A stretch of DNA of 64,000 bases from Cynocephalus volans (GCF_027409185.1 NC_084463.1:72587852-72651851), one strand, 5' to 3'. Shown: positions 1 to 11,682, numbered from the stretch's first letter. Notes: generated by a model not told the origin, from the sequence alone. Numbers and translations: made by a program.

Positions 1-424
1 TACGTGGGTCTTTTTTGGCTATAGGATCACACAGGCCTTTATTATTATTATTATTATACAAAACTCTTTAATACAAGCTCACTCCCACCTCCCTCCGTCC
101 CTCCTTGTCCCTTCTTACCCTGGTGATCATCAGGGATACTGGCATCTGGGCTCCCCACACACCAAAATCACAGTTTTTATGTCCATGTACTTCTTAGCTT
201 TGTAGCTCAGTGTGAATGTTTTAGATAGTTTGGTTTGAATAAGGTGCAAAGGCATATGGAGCTGTACATGGAGCTTTCATTATTTTTTTTTTCCTCGTCC
301 ACTGCTCCCATCCTCTACCCCTACCCTACACACAGAGTAAATCTGTGGACTCTCAGGTGTGTCCAGGTTCCTATGCTCCAAATAAACATACGTCCTCTCA
401 TTCAGCCAGCCAACTGAGATTATG
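1..424. other. No recognisable feature
   Basis: Unique-looking A/T- and C/T-rich DNA with a short ATT microsatellite near positions 41-56. I see no exon, RNA gene or repeat family I can name. Short open frames here have no splice context. Confidence 0.4.
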
Positions 425-520
425 GGTTGTGAGGATTGATGACCTGATACATGCAACTGTGCTTAGACCAGTCTCCAGCACATAGAAAGCACTCATACAT
501 AAGCTATTATTATTATTTAT
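425..520 (+). repeat. MIR SINE, 3' part
   Basis: The order 'ggttgtgaggattgatga...ccagcacatagaaagcactcata' ending in ATT repeats matches the 3' half of the ancient mammalian MIR consensus. It is diverged, as expected for this age. Confidence 0.55.
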
Positions 521-639
521 TGTGTTCCCTTTATTTGAAAAGGGACTTATCTGCTGGAAGATAAATTAGTTACAGAGCAGTCTTCTAAAAACTTAGACTG
601 TAGAAGGGGAGACAGGACATGTGTACACTACAGCCAGAG

Positions 640-912
640 TGATTGTTTAAAAAACAGCCTGATTATGTCCTGTGGTATTAAAATACTCAAATCCTTACCA
701 GGCCATTAGTGGTTTGGCCTCTACCTACCTCGTCAGCCCCATCTAGCACCACTCTCTCCCTTCTTCTCTAAACTCTAGTTCTACTGGGTTCTCTTGTTTT
801 CTAGAATGGAAGCTCCATAAGGGAAGGACTTTTCTTCTGTTTTTGTTTAGTTGATAGAGCCTCAGCACTTTGGATGATGGCTGATCAATACATATATTTG
901 TTGAATAAATGC
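640..912 (+). repeat. L2 LINE, 3' end
   Basis: The order 'cctgattatgtcctgtgg', 'ggccattagtggtttggcc', 'tggaagctccataagggaaggac' and terminal 'tatttgttgaataaatg' follows the L2 3' end consensus. It is a non-coding, ancient fragment. Confidence 0.65.
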
Positions 913-2057
913 CAACTTCAGCATTTGCTACTCTCTCTTACTTGAATGTACCCCACTCCTTATCCCCAGCTACTCTCTACTTATCTTTTTGGTCTGTGTT
1001 TCATATCATTTCTTTAGAGAGTCATTCCCAGACACCCTCATTTGAATTAAATTCTCATCCTACATGCTCTTTTACTACTGTGAACTCTTTAACTTCAAAT
1101 TATTTGTTTAAAGCATAGAGAGACCTATATGTGTTTATATCCTCAGGTCCTAGTTTGTTGTCTGGGTCATTGAAAGTTCTCACTGAAGTGGAAAATAGCT
1201 CTAGTGGAAGGTAGAACAAGAAAAGTGCCATAGTGCCGTAAGAGGAATATAGGTAAAGTGCTTGAAATTTAGAGGAGAAGAATATTATTTCCAATGACAA
1301 GAATCAAGGACTGTTTAATGAAGGATGTACTATTTAAGCTGGGCTTAATGGGTGGGTAGGATGTGGAGGTGGTGAGAAATGTCCTTGACCAAATAAATAG
1401 CCTGAGCAAATGCAGAGAAGTAGTGTAGACGCTGTCGTGTGCCAACAAGAACCCCCTTCAGAACTGAGGCACTCATTCCCCAACTGATGGAACTGTGGTC
1501 TGTGGCTGAGTCCTTTGGCAGAAACTGCCCACAAACAAAGGGAGCAACTTCACACAAGTTTACACTACAGTGACTGTGCAACGCTGCCCCCTGGCCTCGA
1601 GTTGGTAAATCTAGGATTCAATGGAATCTCTGTTGGAACTGCTTCATAGCTCCAGCATCTCTCTCTACTTAATCCCACTTTTCATTCCTTTACAGAAGAT
1701 CAATGCCTCGATAAACCTCTGGGGCACAGATCTCTGTCTCAAAGTCTGTTTTCCATGGAACCTGAACTGTGACAAGCAGGCATTGTGCAATTTGCATAGG
1801 AAGATGAATTGGTCTAAGGATGTGGTTTTTCTTTTTTAAAAAAAGCAACTGAATCTCTTCATAAAATTCTTGTTTGGAAGCATCAACATGTAAATCAGGT
1901 GAAAAGAGTGTTTTCTAATGTTTGAAGTCGGGGTGAGTGCTAGAGTCCTTGACTGTTTGTTCCCTTATTTCATGCCAAGATGGCTCAGAAAGGCTATTCT
2001 ACCATAGGGCTCATCTGAGTACAGTTTGAAAACCAATAGGAGATTCCTAGAGTCAAT
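913..2057. other. Mostly unclassified; possible minus-strand L2 at about 1200-1430
   Basis: The stretch around 1340-1400 ('gggcttaatgggtgggtagg', 'agcaaatgcagagaag') resembles the reverse complement of L2. The rest is not recognisable. Open frames here overlap on both strands and have no coding signature. Confidence 0.35.
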
Positions 2058-3302
2058 GAAATAGAGTAGGAAAAATGCCTACTTAGCTCTTTTGCCCATT
2101 TTTTAATTGGGTTGCTTGTTTTTTTCTTGTAAAGTTGTTTGAGTTCCTTATATATTCTGGATATTAATCCTTTGTCAGATGTATATTTTGCAAATATTTT
2201 CTCCCACTCTGTTGGTTGTCTTTTAATTCTGTTAATTGTTTCTTTTGCTGTGCAGAAGCTTTTTAGTTTGATATAATCCCATTTGTTTATTTTTCCTTTG
2301 GTTGCCCGTGCTTTTGGGGTCGTATTCATGAAGTCTGTGCCCAGTCCTATTTCCTGAAGTGTTTCTCCTATGTTTTCTTTAAGAAGTTTTATTGTTTCAG
2401 GGTGTATATTTAAATCCTTAATCCATCTTGAGTTGATTTTAGTATATGGTGAGAGGTATGGATCTAGTTTCATTCTCCTGCATATGGATATCCAGTTATC
2501 CCAGCACCATTTGCTGAAGAGGCAGTCCCTTCCCCAGTGAATAGGCTTGGTGCCTTTGTCAAAGATCAGATGGCAGTAAGTGTGTGGGTTGTTTTCTGGA
2601 TTCTCTATTCTATTCCATTGATCAGTGTGTCTGTTTTTATGCCAGTACCATACAGTTTTGGTTATTATAGCTTTGTAGTATAGCTTAAAGTCAGGTAGGG
2701 TTATGCCTCCAGCTTTATTTTTTTTGCTCAGCATTGCTTTGGCTATGCATGGTCTTTTATTATTCCATATAAATGTCTGGATAGTTCTTTCCATTTCTGA
2801 GAAAAATGTCTTTGGAATTTTGTTGGGGATTGCATTGAATTTGTATATCACTTTGGGTAGTATGGACATTTTCACTATGTTGATTCTTCCAATCCAAGAG
2901 CATGGGATATCTTTCCATCTTCTTGTATCCTCTCTAATTTCTCTCAGCAGTGGTTTGTAGTTCTCATGATAGAGATTTTTCACCTCCTTGGTTAACTCAA
3001 TTCCTAAGTATTTTATTTTTTTGGTGGCTATTGTAAATGGGCAGGCTTTCTTGATTTCTCTTTCTGCATGTTCACTATTGGAGAAAAGAAATGCTACTGA
3101 TTTTTGTGTGTTGATTTTGTATCCTGCTACTGTGCTGAAATCATTTATCAATTCCAAGAGTTTTTTTGTAGAGGTTTTAGGCTGTTCGGTATATAGGATC
3201 ATGTCATCTGCAAACAGGGACAGTTTGACTTCATCTTTTCCAATCTGGATGCCCTTTATTTCCTTCTCTTCTCTGATTGCTCTGGCTAGTACTTCCAACA
3301 CT
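1994..3302 (-). pseudogene. L1 ORF2 fragment on the minus strand (inverted part)
   Basis: Reads in frame from the end of the fingers/palm region, through the FADD motif of the reverse transcriptase active site, towards the C-terminal domain. It stops being L1 at about 2073, then runs into flanking DNA as a short unrelated tail to a stop at 1994. No start codon or upstream ORF2 remains. The open frame also reads upstream across the inversion junction to 3364, which is an artefact. It is a dead remnant. Confidence 0.85.
2058..2072 (+). repeat. 5' target-site duplication of inverted L1
   Basis: 'gaaatagagtaggaa' recurs immediately after the L1 poly(A) tail at 4092-4107 as 'gaaataagagtaggaa', with one inserted base. 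This fixes both borders of the insertion. Confidence 0.85.
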
Positions 3303-3866
3303 AACAGACATATGAAAAAATGCTCAACATCACTCAGCATCCGGGAAATGCAAATCAAAACCACACTGAGATACCATCTAACCCCAGTTAGGATGGCTAA
3401 AATCCAAAAGACTCTGAACTATAAATGCTGGCGAGGTTGCGGAGAAAAAGGAACTCTCATACATTGTTGGTGGGACTGCAAAATGGTGCAGCCTCTATGG
3501 AAAATGGTATGGAGGTTCCTCAAACAATTGCAGATAGATCTACCATACGACCCAGCTATCCCACTGTTGGGAATATACCCAGAGGAATGGAAATCATCAA
3601 GTCGAAGGTATACCTGTTCCCCAATGTTCATCGCAGCACTCTTTACAATAGCCAAGAGTTGGAACCAGCCCAAATGTCCATCATCAGATGAGTGGATGTG
3701 GAAAATGTGGTACATCTACACAATGGAATACTACTCAGCTATAAAAAAGAATGAAATACTGCCATTTGCAACAACATGGATGGACCTTGAGAGAATTATA
3801 CTAAGTGAAACAAGTCAGGCACAGAAAGAGAAATACCACATGTTCTCACTTATTGGTGGGAACTAA
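3303..3866 (+). pseudogene. L1 ORF2 C-terminal fragment (direct part)
   Basis: Encodes the last about 187 residues of ORF2, including the Cys-rich CX3CX7HX4C motif, and ends at the normal ORF2 stop. An apparent longer plus-strand frame from 2988 is created only because the antisense reading of the inverted segment happens to be in frame with this part across the junction. It has no start codon of its own. Confidence 0.85.
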
Positions 3867-3880
3867 AAATTAATATATAA

Positions 3881-3883
<3 letters not shown>

Positions 3884-3921
<38 letters not shown>

Positions 3922-4030
3922 AAAAACCGGGGGGGGGGGGAGAAGATATAACAACCACAATTACTTGAAGTTGATATGACAAGCAAACAGAAAGGACATT
4001 GTTAGGGGGGAGGGGGGGAGGGAGGTTTTG
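3884..4030 (+). repeat. CA microsatellite and G-rich tracts of L1 3' UTR
   Basis: A (CA)n run is followed by poly-A, 'ccgggggggggg' and then G7-A-G7-type tracts. The same order occurs in the full-length L1 at 51943-52085, so this is part of the L1 3' UTR and not an independent microsatellite. Confidence 0.85.
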
Positions 4031-4091
4031 GTGATGGGGAAACAATAATCAATCACAATGTATATCGACAAAATAAAATTAAAAAAAAAAA

Positions 4092-4107
4092 GAAATAAGA
4101 GTAGGAA
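4092..4107 (+). repeat. 3' target-site duplication of inverted L1
   Basis: 'gaaataagagtaggaa' matches 2058-2072 apart from one inserted A. Confidence 0.85.
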
Positions 4108-4240
4108 GGAAATTAGGACTAGGCCATTGAGTGCTTTGAATGCCAGGACAGGAAATCTGGACATTATTCTGGAGGTGAATGGTAGGAGGATAGGGAGAGT
4201 ACTGATGGTATTTAATTAAGGGAATAACATGATCAGAACT
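4108..4240 (-). repeat. L2 LINE fragment, minus strand
   Basis: 'ggactaggccattgagtgctttgaatgcc' through 'agggaataacatgatcag' matches the reverse complement of the internal 3' part of L2. The young L1 inserted next to it. Confidence 0.5.
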
Positions 4241-4254
4241 GCACTGAGGCAAAT

Positions 4255-5396
4255 GGCTACCCATATGAGAAACATCAAATTTCTACCACACACTGTATAA
4301 AAATTTCCAGGTGGATTAAAGACATACTCATAAATAATGAAACCAAACAATTACTAGAAAATTATAAATATCATCTATCTGCCAATTTTTAAAATCCCTG
4401 TCTTTGATCTGTCTCTGAAACCCCAGACTTGTATCTCCAAATGCCTCCTTAACATCTTGCATGGTGTCTAAGCAGCACCTACTTCAACATGGCCAAAACA
4501 GGCCACCTCCCCCTCTTGCTTCTCCCACCACTTTCTAGTTTTTTCCATTCTAATCAACAGACAGTCTAATCAACAGTCTTTATTGTTTGAACCCAAAATA
4601 TTAGAATTACCCTAAATTCCCATCTTTCCCTTACCCTCTACAGCTTTTATCAACTCTACTTCTGGAACATATTCCAAATCTGTCCATTTCTCTTCATCTC
4701 TCCCTCTCTCACTCTAGGACAAGCCTCCATTTCTCACTTGAACTATAAACAATCTTCTAATTGATCTCTCTGATTTCAATTTTGCTTCATTATAATTCAT
4801 TCTCATAGCAGCTGCATAATCTTGTTAAAAGATCTTGTCACTCTTCTGCTTAAAACCCTCCAATGACTCATACAAATAAATGTTAAAAAAAAAAAAATAG
4901 AAGCATGATTTGAATAAACACTTCACCAAAGATGTAAAATGGAAAAGAAGCACATGAAAGAGCTCAACATCATTAGACATTCTGGAAATGCCAATTAAAA
5001 CAACAAAACCACAATGAGATCTTGTCACTCCTTCGCTTAAAATCCTCCAGTGGGTATTAGATCTAAATGTAAAAAAAAAGGGAGGGTTTGGAGAGGGCAA
5101 ATGGTTTGAATAGACACTTCACCAAAGATGATAAATGGATGGCAAATAAGCACATGAAAAATGCTCAGCATCATTAGTCATTAGGGAAATGCCAATTAAA
5201 ACTACAATGAGACCTTATCATTCCTCTGCTTAAAACCAGTCCAAGTTTCCGTCATTTCTCACCTTAACTATAAATAGTCTCCTAAATGATCTCTCATCTA
5301 CTTTTGCTTCATTATAATCCATTCTCCTCATAGCAGCTGCACAATCTTGCTGAAGAATCTTGTCACTTCTCTGGTTAAAGCTCTTTAATAAATCAT
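4255..5396 (+). repeat. Alternating old L1M and L2 fragments (hybrid tandem)
   Basis: L1M ORF2 (4255-4375) is followed by L2 (about 4376-4870), L1M (about 4899-5018), a short L2 (5018-5060), L1M again (5098-5212) and L2 again (5213-5396). The two L1M copies both carry 'cacttcaccaaagatg' and 'aaatgccaattaaaac', and both pass from 'acaatgaga' directly into L2 sequence of the type 'tcttgtcactc...gcttaaaa'. A shared, unusual L1-to-L2 junction indicates local duplication of a chimeric unit after the original joining. Confidence 0.65.
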
Positions 5397-5399
5397 AGA

Positions 5400-6330
5400 C
5401 CTTAATGTACCTGCATAGGAAATTCAACGGAGAAAGGATGACCTTTTCAACAACTGGAGCTGAAACAATTGGATAGTTGTGTGCAAAATAAATAACTTAC
5501 TTTGACTTATACTCAAAATGGGCCATAAACTTAAATGTAAAACCCCAAATTATGAAACTTCTGAGAGAAAACATTGGAGAAAATCTTAGTTACCTTGGGT
5601 TAGATAAAGATTTCTTGGATAAGACACAAAATGTGTTGAGCCATAAAAGAAAAAAGTCAATAAATTGGACTTAATCAAAATTAAAAACTTCTCTTCAAAA
5701 GGCATCATGCACAGATTTGTAACAGCTCCAAACTGGAAATCATGCAAATGTTCATTCTTTAGTAGATAGATAAATTGTGGTGCATTCATACAGAGGAATA
5801 TTACTTAGCAAAAAAAGTGACAAATTACAGATACATGCAACAACGTGGGTGAATCTCCATGCTAAGTGAAAGAAGCCAGACACAGTAAAACTACATATTG
5901 CATGCAGGGCTGGCTTCATGGGCATGCGCCCTGTGCCGTCACACAAGGCCCTGTGCTCAGAAAGGCTCTATACTTGATTTAATGCTCTACTTTTGCTGCC
6001 CTGAATTCTTAATAATTTTTTAACAAAGGGCCCTACATTTTTATTTTGCACTAGGCCTGCAAATGATATAGCCATCTTGACTCATGAGTTCATTGATATG
6101 AATTCTAGAAAAGTAAAAATTCTAGTGATAGCAAATTGGGGGTTGTTAGGAAAGAGAGGATTGACTGCAAAGAGGCAGGAAGAAACTTTTTGGAGCGATG
6201 AAAACGTTTTACGCCGTAATTGTGGTATTGATTACATGACTGTGTGCATTTATTAAAGTTAATCAAATTACAGACAAAATTGGGGAATTTTATTGTAGTT
6301 AAATTATACCTCAGTAAAGCTCACATGCAC
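5400..6330 (+). repeat. Old L1M ORF2 3' end and 3' UTR, plus strand
   Basis: Order and wording match ancient L1M: 'acttctgagagaaaacattgg', 'aagtgaaagaagccagacac', then 'tgaaaacgttttacgccgtaa' and 'aaattatacctcagtaaag'. It is interrupted at 5903-6075 by a DNA-transposon MITE. Confidence 0.7.
5903..6075 (+). mobile_element. Ancient hAT-like MITE inside the L1M
   Basis: A self-contained block starting 'cagggctggcttcatggg' and containing 'aatttttTaacaaagggccc' and 'ttttgcactaggcctgc' interrupts the L1M 3' UTR. It resembles non-autonomous hAT-Charlie elements with CAGGG ends. Exact family and borders were not determined. Confidence 0.45.
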
Positions 6331-6349
6331 AAACACATCATTTTATATA

Positions 6350-6859
6350 AAATAGCCTCCAATGGTGTCCCTTCATATTTGGAATAAAACTCCAAACTCC
6401 TCTCACCCATGTGGGGTGGTCCAGACCTCCTAACCTCTGTGATCTTATCTCCCTCCCCCAGCATATTTGGTCACTGTGGGTTTCTCACTGTTTCTTGTAT
6501 GAGCTGAGCTCATTTCTGCCTTAGGCCTTTGCACTGGCTTTCCATCTGGCTGGAATGCTCTTATCCCAGTCTTTGCATGGCTGACACTCCTCATTCTGAT
6601 CTTAGCTTAAATATTGCGTCCTAAGTAAGGCCTTCTCTGACCATCCAACTGAAAGTAGTCTCAGAACTCAATCACATCGCCCAGTTTTAACTCTTTGCAT
6701 AGCACCTATCAGTCCTGGCACTTTCATTCTGTTTATGATTTATTTATTTTCTTCCCTACCAGACTGAAATCTCCTTGAGACTGGGAACCTAACCTTTGGC
6801 ACCTAGGACAGCATCTGACACATGTTATGTGCTTATAAATATTTGCTGAATGAACGAAA
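6350..6859 (+). repeat. L2 LINE, long 3' fragment
   Basis: Contains the L2 landmarks in order: 'ccttaggcctttgcactggctttcc', 'tggaatgctcttatccc', 'aaggccttctctgacca' and the end 'gtgcttataaatatttgctgaatgaa'. Confidence 0.8.
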
Positions 6860-7944
6860 CTTTTGATGAGATGCTAATGATATGGAAAGAGCTTCTTGAT
6901 ATACTGTCAGTCAAGAGAGAGAAGCTAAGAAAAATATGTTAGAGTGATCCCATTATTTGTAAAACACATACATAAATAAGAAAAAAGATAGGCTACACTG
7001 TAAGTCCTGGTTCAGCTGCTCATTAAACCCAAATCTGCTCTAGAAGAGGTGGCCTTTGCTGATGGATACTTTCTGTTAAGGGCCATGGTGATGTGTAAAA
7101 TTGTCCCTATAAGTTAAATATGGAATTGGATTCTGAGGACTGATATTTTTCCTCATACGTTACACACATTTCTCTATAGCTCTTAATCTCCCCTGCCTGG
7201 AAACCTATACCCCATACTTCTTTTACCTCTGAATTCTGCCAGTAGAAAGCTACAATCCCCACAAACTGTCATACAACCTTCCTCTCCAACTCAGTTTCCC
7301 ATCCCACATGATCTTGAATCCTAACAAAGATTACTTAATGGGATATTTTCAGATTCTTCCTGAGAGGTGAAAGAGATGCCCTATATTGGGGTCATTTCAA
7401 AAGAGAGCTGGTGGTTGGGGTCTGAGCTGTATATGCTCTATCCAAGTCCAAAACCAAGCTTCTCCATACTTATATAGTTGCAAACTTGTAGAGATTTCAT
7501 CAGACACTTTACCTCCCTAGTGTTGTTTTGTGCCACCATTATTGAGACACAAGTTTAATGGACATTCTAGATCATTATCTGCTCTTAGTTATTCTTCCTT
7601 TATTAGACGAATTCCGCAGAGACTAGCCCTACAGGAAGCATCAACACCCATTTGGTCCAGAGAGAGCAATTAATAGAAGACACACCTTAGGCAGTTTGAA
7701 ATCAATTTTTAAGATGGCATTTATATACTCTCTTGACCTAGACTTGCCCTTACACTGGATCTGGGCTGAAATACTCCCACTTCATGGTACCACGATATAT
7801 CTCTACCACCACCTCAATAGCAGGCCTGCAGCAGACCTGGAAGGTTTATAGACTACTCAAGAGCACTGGTAGGTGCCAGGATGATAATGCCAGGGTAATG
7901 ATCTTGATAATGATGATAATATAATAATAAAATACTTTTGAATT
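6860..7944. other. No recognisable feature
   Basis: No gene, RNA or repeat family that I can name. AT-rich repeats (ATAATA) at 7905-7935 lead into the next SINE and are probably the start of the MIR it interrupts. Confidence 0.35.
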
Positions 7945-8047
7945 TTGTTTTTTGTTTTTTTGGCAACTGGCTGGTACTAGGAACCGAACACTTGATCTTA
8001 GTGTTACAAGGCTGCACTCTAACCAACTGAGCTAACCGGCCAGCCCC
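7945..8047 (-). repeat. CYN-type tRNA-Ile SINE, minus strand
   Basis: Reverse complement begins 'gggctggccggttagctcag', with A- and B-box-like tRNA segments and a poly(A) tail (T-rich at 7945-7961). It is tRNA-Ile-derived, non-coding, and inserted next to or within a MIR. Confidence 0.8.
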
Positions 8048-8049
8048 TA

Positions 8050-8160
8050 GCTAATATTTTTGAGCATTTACAGTTTTACCTAGGATTGTTCTAAACATTT
8101 CCATGGATTTTCACTTAATTCTCTCAAAAATACTGTTATGTGGGTATTACTAATAGTGTG
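8050..8160 (-). repeat. MIR SINE, minus strand
   Basis: 'ctagctaatatttttgagcatttac', 'ggattgttctaaacatttcc' and 'cacttaattctctcaaaa' match the reverse complement of MIR. The 3' half is missing. Confidence 0.6.
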
Positions 8161-9871
8161 AAGGATAGCCCTTCTGTTACTGGGCATTGAGGGAGACACC
8201 ATTCATCCTTCCTTCCAACATGTATGTGTTGCCTTCCCATAAAAACAACGACAACAAAGACAGCAACAACTGGATATTGGGTTTTTCATCTTTGTGGAAT
8301 TCACTAATGCTTTGAAGTTCCCACTATAATTACTGTCTTCCATGGTTATGTCCTCATCTTCCACCACTTCCTTGCTTCACCTGGTCAGCTAAAACCATGC
8401 CATCTACCCTCACATCTGGCTCTGTTAATCTGAGATAGAGAACTGAATACAGAGTGTTGCTTTGGACGCTAACATCAGTTCAAGTACTTAATGTATTTGG
8501 AAGAATGCTTGGGGATTGAAAGAGAAGTCATGTGAATGTGCATTCACTTCAAGAACAGTCTACAACTTATTATAACTTCCCATTGGGTTAACCATGAAAA
8601 TACTGATTCTACTCTACCTTGGAGAGAATTGTAAATTGTGTCTATTTCAATTCTGGACCTTTAAACTTGGCTGATCTGCCCATGCGCCATACCCTGGCCA
8701 GTTTATATAAGCGAAACAAAAGTACAAGATCTGACCCAAAACTCTCCTTGTGATCCATGGATCAGTTGTTACCTGCTTCCCTGTTTTTGCATTCATCTTG
8801 GCTCCTTACACTGGTGTTAATATGTGTTTCTAGGCCATTTAATTTGGAGTTCACTTTGGCTTCTTGAAATTTAGTTTTCTGTTCTTCTGATTTTGGCATT
8901 CCTTATGGTTTTCTGAGCAATCTGTTACTGCAGCCTGGTGAGTGGGGAATTCATACTTGGAAGGTTAAGTGTGCAAGGACACAGGTGAGTTAAATTTCAG
9001 GTTCATTAAATTTAAGATGAAGTCTTGAATGCCTTGCATCCTTCAAGGCTCTACTCCTGCATACTAGGTCTCACCATAAAGGATTTCTGTGGAAAATACT
9101 CAGCATTTAAAAATGTGTATTCCTGAACTGCTTGCAGCTTACTCTTTCCTTGATTACATCTGTTGATAGTTTTCAACTGTTTTGGATTTTGTTTCATAGG
9201 CATGCCTTCTATGACTTCATCCAAATTATCAATGAAAAATGTTGAATGGGATAGGACCAGATACAATGTCCTCTGGCATGACACTAAAAACCTTCCATTA
9301 GATGGACAGATCTATTGGTGCACATAACTGTACTATCCTCCAACCCGTATTTATCTATTTTGTCTACAAGGACATCATAAAATACTTTGTCCAATGATTT
9401 CTGGAAAGTAAGATCCACTGGGTCTACGGTAATCCTTCTGTCTATTTCAGTGGTTTTCAGGCTGTCTTCCTTGGAACACAGAGTTTTTTTGGAAGTGTTT
9501 CAGGATCTATTTTGGGGAATGGAAGAAGGAGATTATGGCTTTTCCTTTTCCACTTCAATTAGAGCAGTTCTACTCTTATCTGTTTTAGAAATTGAAGTGC
9601 TGAGTAAGATTCCACTTTCTAAGAGGGTTCTTTGGCTTTAAAATATTTGAAAACCTTTTTAAAGGTAATGACCATTACTAAAAATAGAAATAAAACAACC
9701 CTTACGCTACCAATTCCTTCTGTGCCTGAATTGGCAGTCATTACTGTTCAGCTGGGTATGTATAGTCTATAGTCTAGACATGTTTCCAGGCTTTTATAGA
9801 CTGTCTTGTGAAACTGATTAAATTACAATATGGTTCCAAAGGAAAATTCATTCTGAATTTCAAGAAGTAGC
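8161..9871. other. No recognisable feature
   Basis: I see no coding, RNA or repeat signature. Open frames (for example 9387-9641) lack splice context, and overlapping frames are equally open. Confidence 0.35.
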
Positions 9872-10135
9872 GTTAAGTGGTTAAGAGTGTGTGTTCTGGT
9901 GTCCCATCTCCTGGTTTAGAATTCCAGCTTGTCATACTTTCTGTGTAGCTTTGAGCACATTTCTTAACCTCTCTATGCTTTACTTTTCTCATCTTAAAAG
10001 GGAAAATATTTTATCTACATTATAAGGCCTTGGGAGCATTAAATGGATTATCATGTACTGTGCCTAGCAGAGTGACTGGTATATGGTAAGTACTCAACCA
10101 ATTGTGGTTATTATTATTATTATTATTATTATTAC
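9872..10135 (+). repeat. MIR SINE, near full length, with ATT tract
   Basis: 'ttaagtggttaagagtgtgtg', 'gtgtagctttgagcac', 'tctctatgctttac' and 'gtgcctagcagagtgactgg' follow the MIR consensus in order. It ends in a (TTA)n microsatellite at 10108-10133. Confidence 0.75.
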
Positions 10136-10392
10136 TGTAACTTGTTCAAAAGCTGTTCATAAATGCACACCACTGTTTACTTATAGAAAATTATCTAGAG
10201 TGCCTTAGTTTATGAAGTCCTGACATTAAATGAGTCCTCAATAAAAGCTGACTGAAGGTTTAGCTGGAGCTTCCTTACCTTTCCTTTTACAGGAAAATCT
10301 ACTTAAATCTATTGTTGGGGCATATATATTAAATCAACTGTTACTTAACTTATCTTTATTAGTTTTTTTAAATTTAAAAACAAGGTCATACA

Positions 10393-10507
10393 GGGGCTGG
10401 ATGTTTAGCTCACATGGTAGAGTGTGGTGTTGACAACACCAAGGTCAAGGGTTTGGATCCCCACACTAGCCAGCGGCCAAAACAAACAAACAAATAAATA
10501 ATAAAAA
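10393..10507 (+). repeat. CYN-type tRNA-Ile SINE
   Basis: tRNA-like head ('tttagctcacatgg', 'gacaacaccaaggtcaaggg', 'tggatccccacactagcc') is followed by an A-rich tail with CAAA/TAAA units. It is diverged from the tRNA cloverleaf and is not a functional tRNA gene. Confidence 0.8.
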
Positions 10508-11631
10508 AGCATATCAAAATAATTAGTTAATAAGAAGTTTGAATTTTACCTTAAAATTGAGTGCATTTGGGAAATTGTAGGACATAAAAATGATCATTCT
10601 TTTTGAAAGTGAGAAATTCTCAAAATAGTACACCCGAAGAGAAACATTTAAAATTATTTTAAGATTATTTTAACAAGAGTGTGGACATAATATATAGGTT
10701 TCAATATTGCTATAGAGTTTCTGGCTCATAACAATAAAAAAATACACATAGAAGACAGATGTGTTAGGGTGAGAAGGGTTACACACACTCCTGCCTTCCA
10801 AATACAGTGCTTGAATACGTGTTCCTCAGTATGGTTCATTTTTAAAAAAAATTTTTCTTCAAAAAGTTTTTAAAGTGTTTGTGTTTTATCTGATGTTTCT
10901 TTAGGTACCCATGCTGAAAGATGAAGCTATATGAATTATTTAAAAGTTATACAAACTATTTATGAATTGATTTGACTGAGAGAGACTGTGTCCATGTGAG
11001 TACTACGCAGGATAAATACTCTAGCAGATGTTTCTGGGAAGAGATTACCTTTTGTTTATATATGGTTTATAAAATTGGCTAAAAAATGATTTAAAAACTA
11101 ACCTCATCAATGAAATTTCATGTAATTTCTAGCCAGTTTTTCAGAAAATAGACTGGAAGGCGATGAGTTGGCTTTATGGAAAAGGCTGATTTCATTCTCT
11201 GCCATTTAAAGTGATACTTTTGGCTCATGATTTATTTGGATTAAAGGTCTTCTTGGCTTCCTAGTGATGCACACCTTCCAAGTCTTTTCTTGTAATGTTC
11301 TGATAGCATCTCTAGGCCTTTGATGTTATTTTTGCCTTCCCAATCCATTTGGCAAAAAGTCACTTGAAAACCTTCCTCACTTCAGGTAGTATGTACATTT
11401 GGAAAGCAATCTAAATAAAAAACAATGAGATATTCTGCATTAGGGTAGATCAGCTAGATTTTCCTAGAAATAAGGTATCTGCTTGCTAAGCCTGTGGCTT
11501 TAATAGTTTCTTTTTTTAAAATCCAATTTATTCTTTGTTTTTTCTCAAGCCAAGGAGAAAACAATCCTGTTTCTCTATGATGATAAAGTAGATTCTGTGA
11601 TAGGTTTTTATTCTAATCCCTAGCCCTTAAA

Positions 11632-11632
<1 letters not shown>
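10508..11632. other. No recognisable feature
   Basis: AT-rich DNA without a coding or repeat signature that I can name. Confidence 0.35.

Positions 11633-11680
<48 letters not shown>
11633..11680. repeat. (TG)n microsatellite
   Basis: About 23 uninterrupted TG units, likely length-polymorphic. Confidence 0.95.

Positions 11681-11682
<2 letters not shown>

Larger units (their letters stand above)
2073..4091 (+). mobile_element. Young L1, 5'-inverted (twin-primed) and truncated
   Basis: Two segments of the same L1 lie head to head. Bases 2073-3302 are the reverse complement of the ORF2 region equivalent to 50107-51337 of the full-length L1 in this window. Bases about 3303-4091 are the direct-orientation end, equivalent to about 51363-52150, including the 3' UTR (CA repeat, G-rich tracts) and poly(A). 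About 25 bases of L1 are missing at the switch, which has a 1-2 base microhomology. The inverted ORF2 part is open for about 409 codons and differs from the full-length copy at only about 13 residues counted by eye, so the insertion is recent. The structure is that expected from twin priming during target-primed reverse transcription. The element is dead: it lacks the 5' UTR, ORF1, the endonuclease and most of the reverse transcriptase. Confidence 0.95.

Noticed and set aside
3865-4079. Independent CA microsatellite and G-rich element as regulatory site
   Set aside because: The same order occurs in the full-length L1 3' UTR, so it is L1 sequence.
11633-11680. TG run as a regulatory or Z-DNA site
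   Set aside because: A common microsatellite; nothing else in the sequence supports a role.
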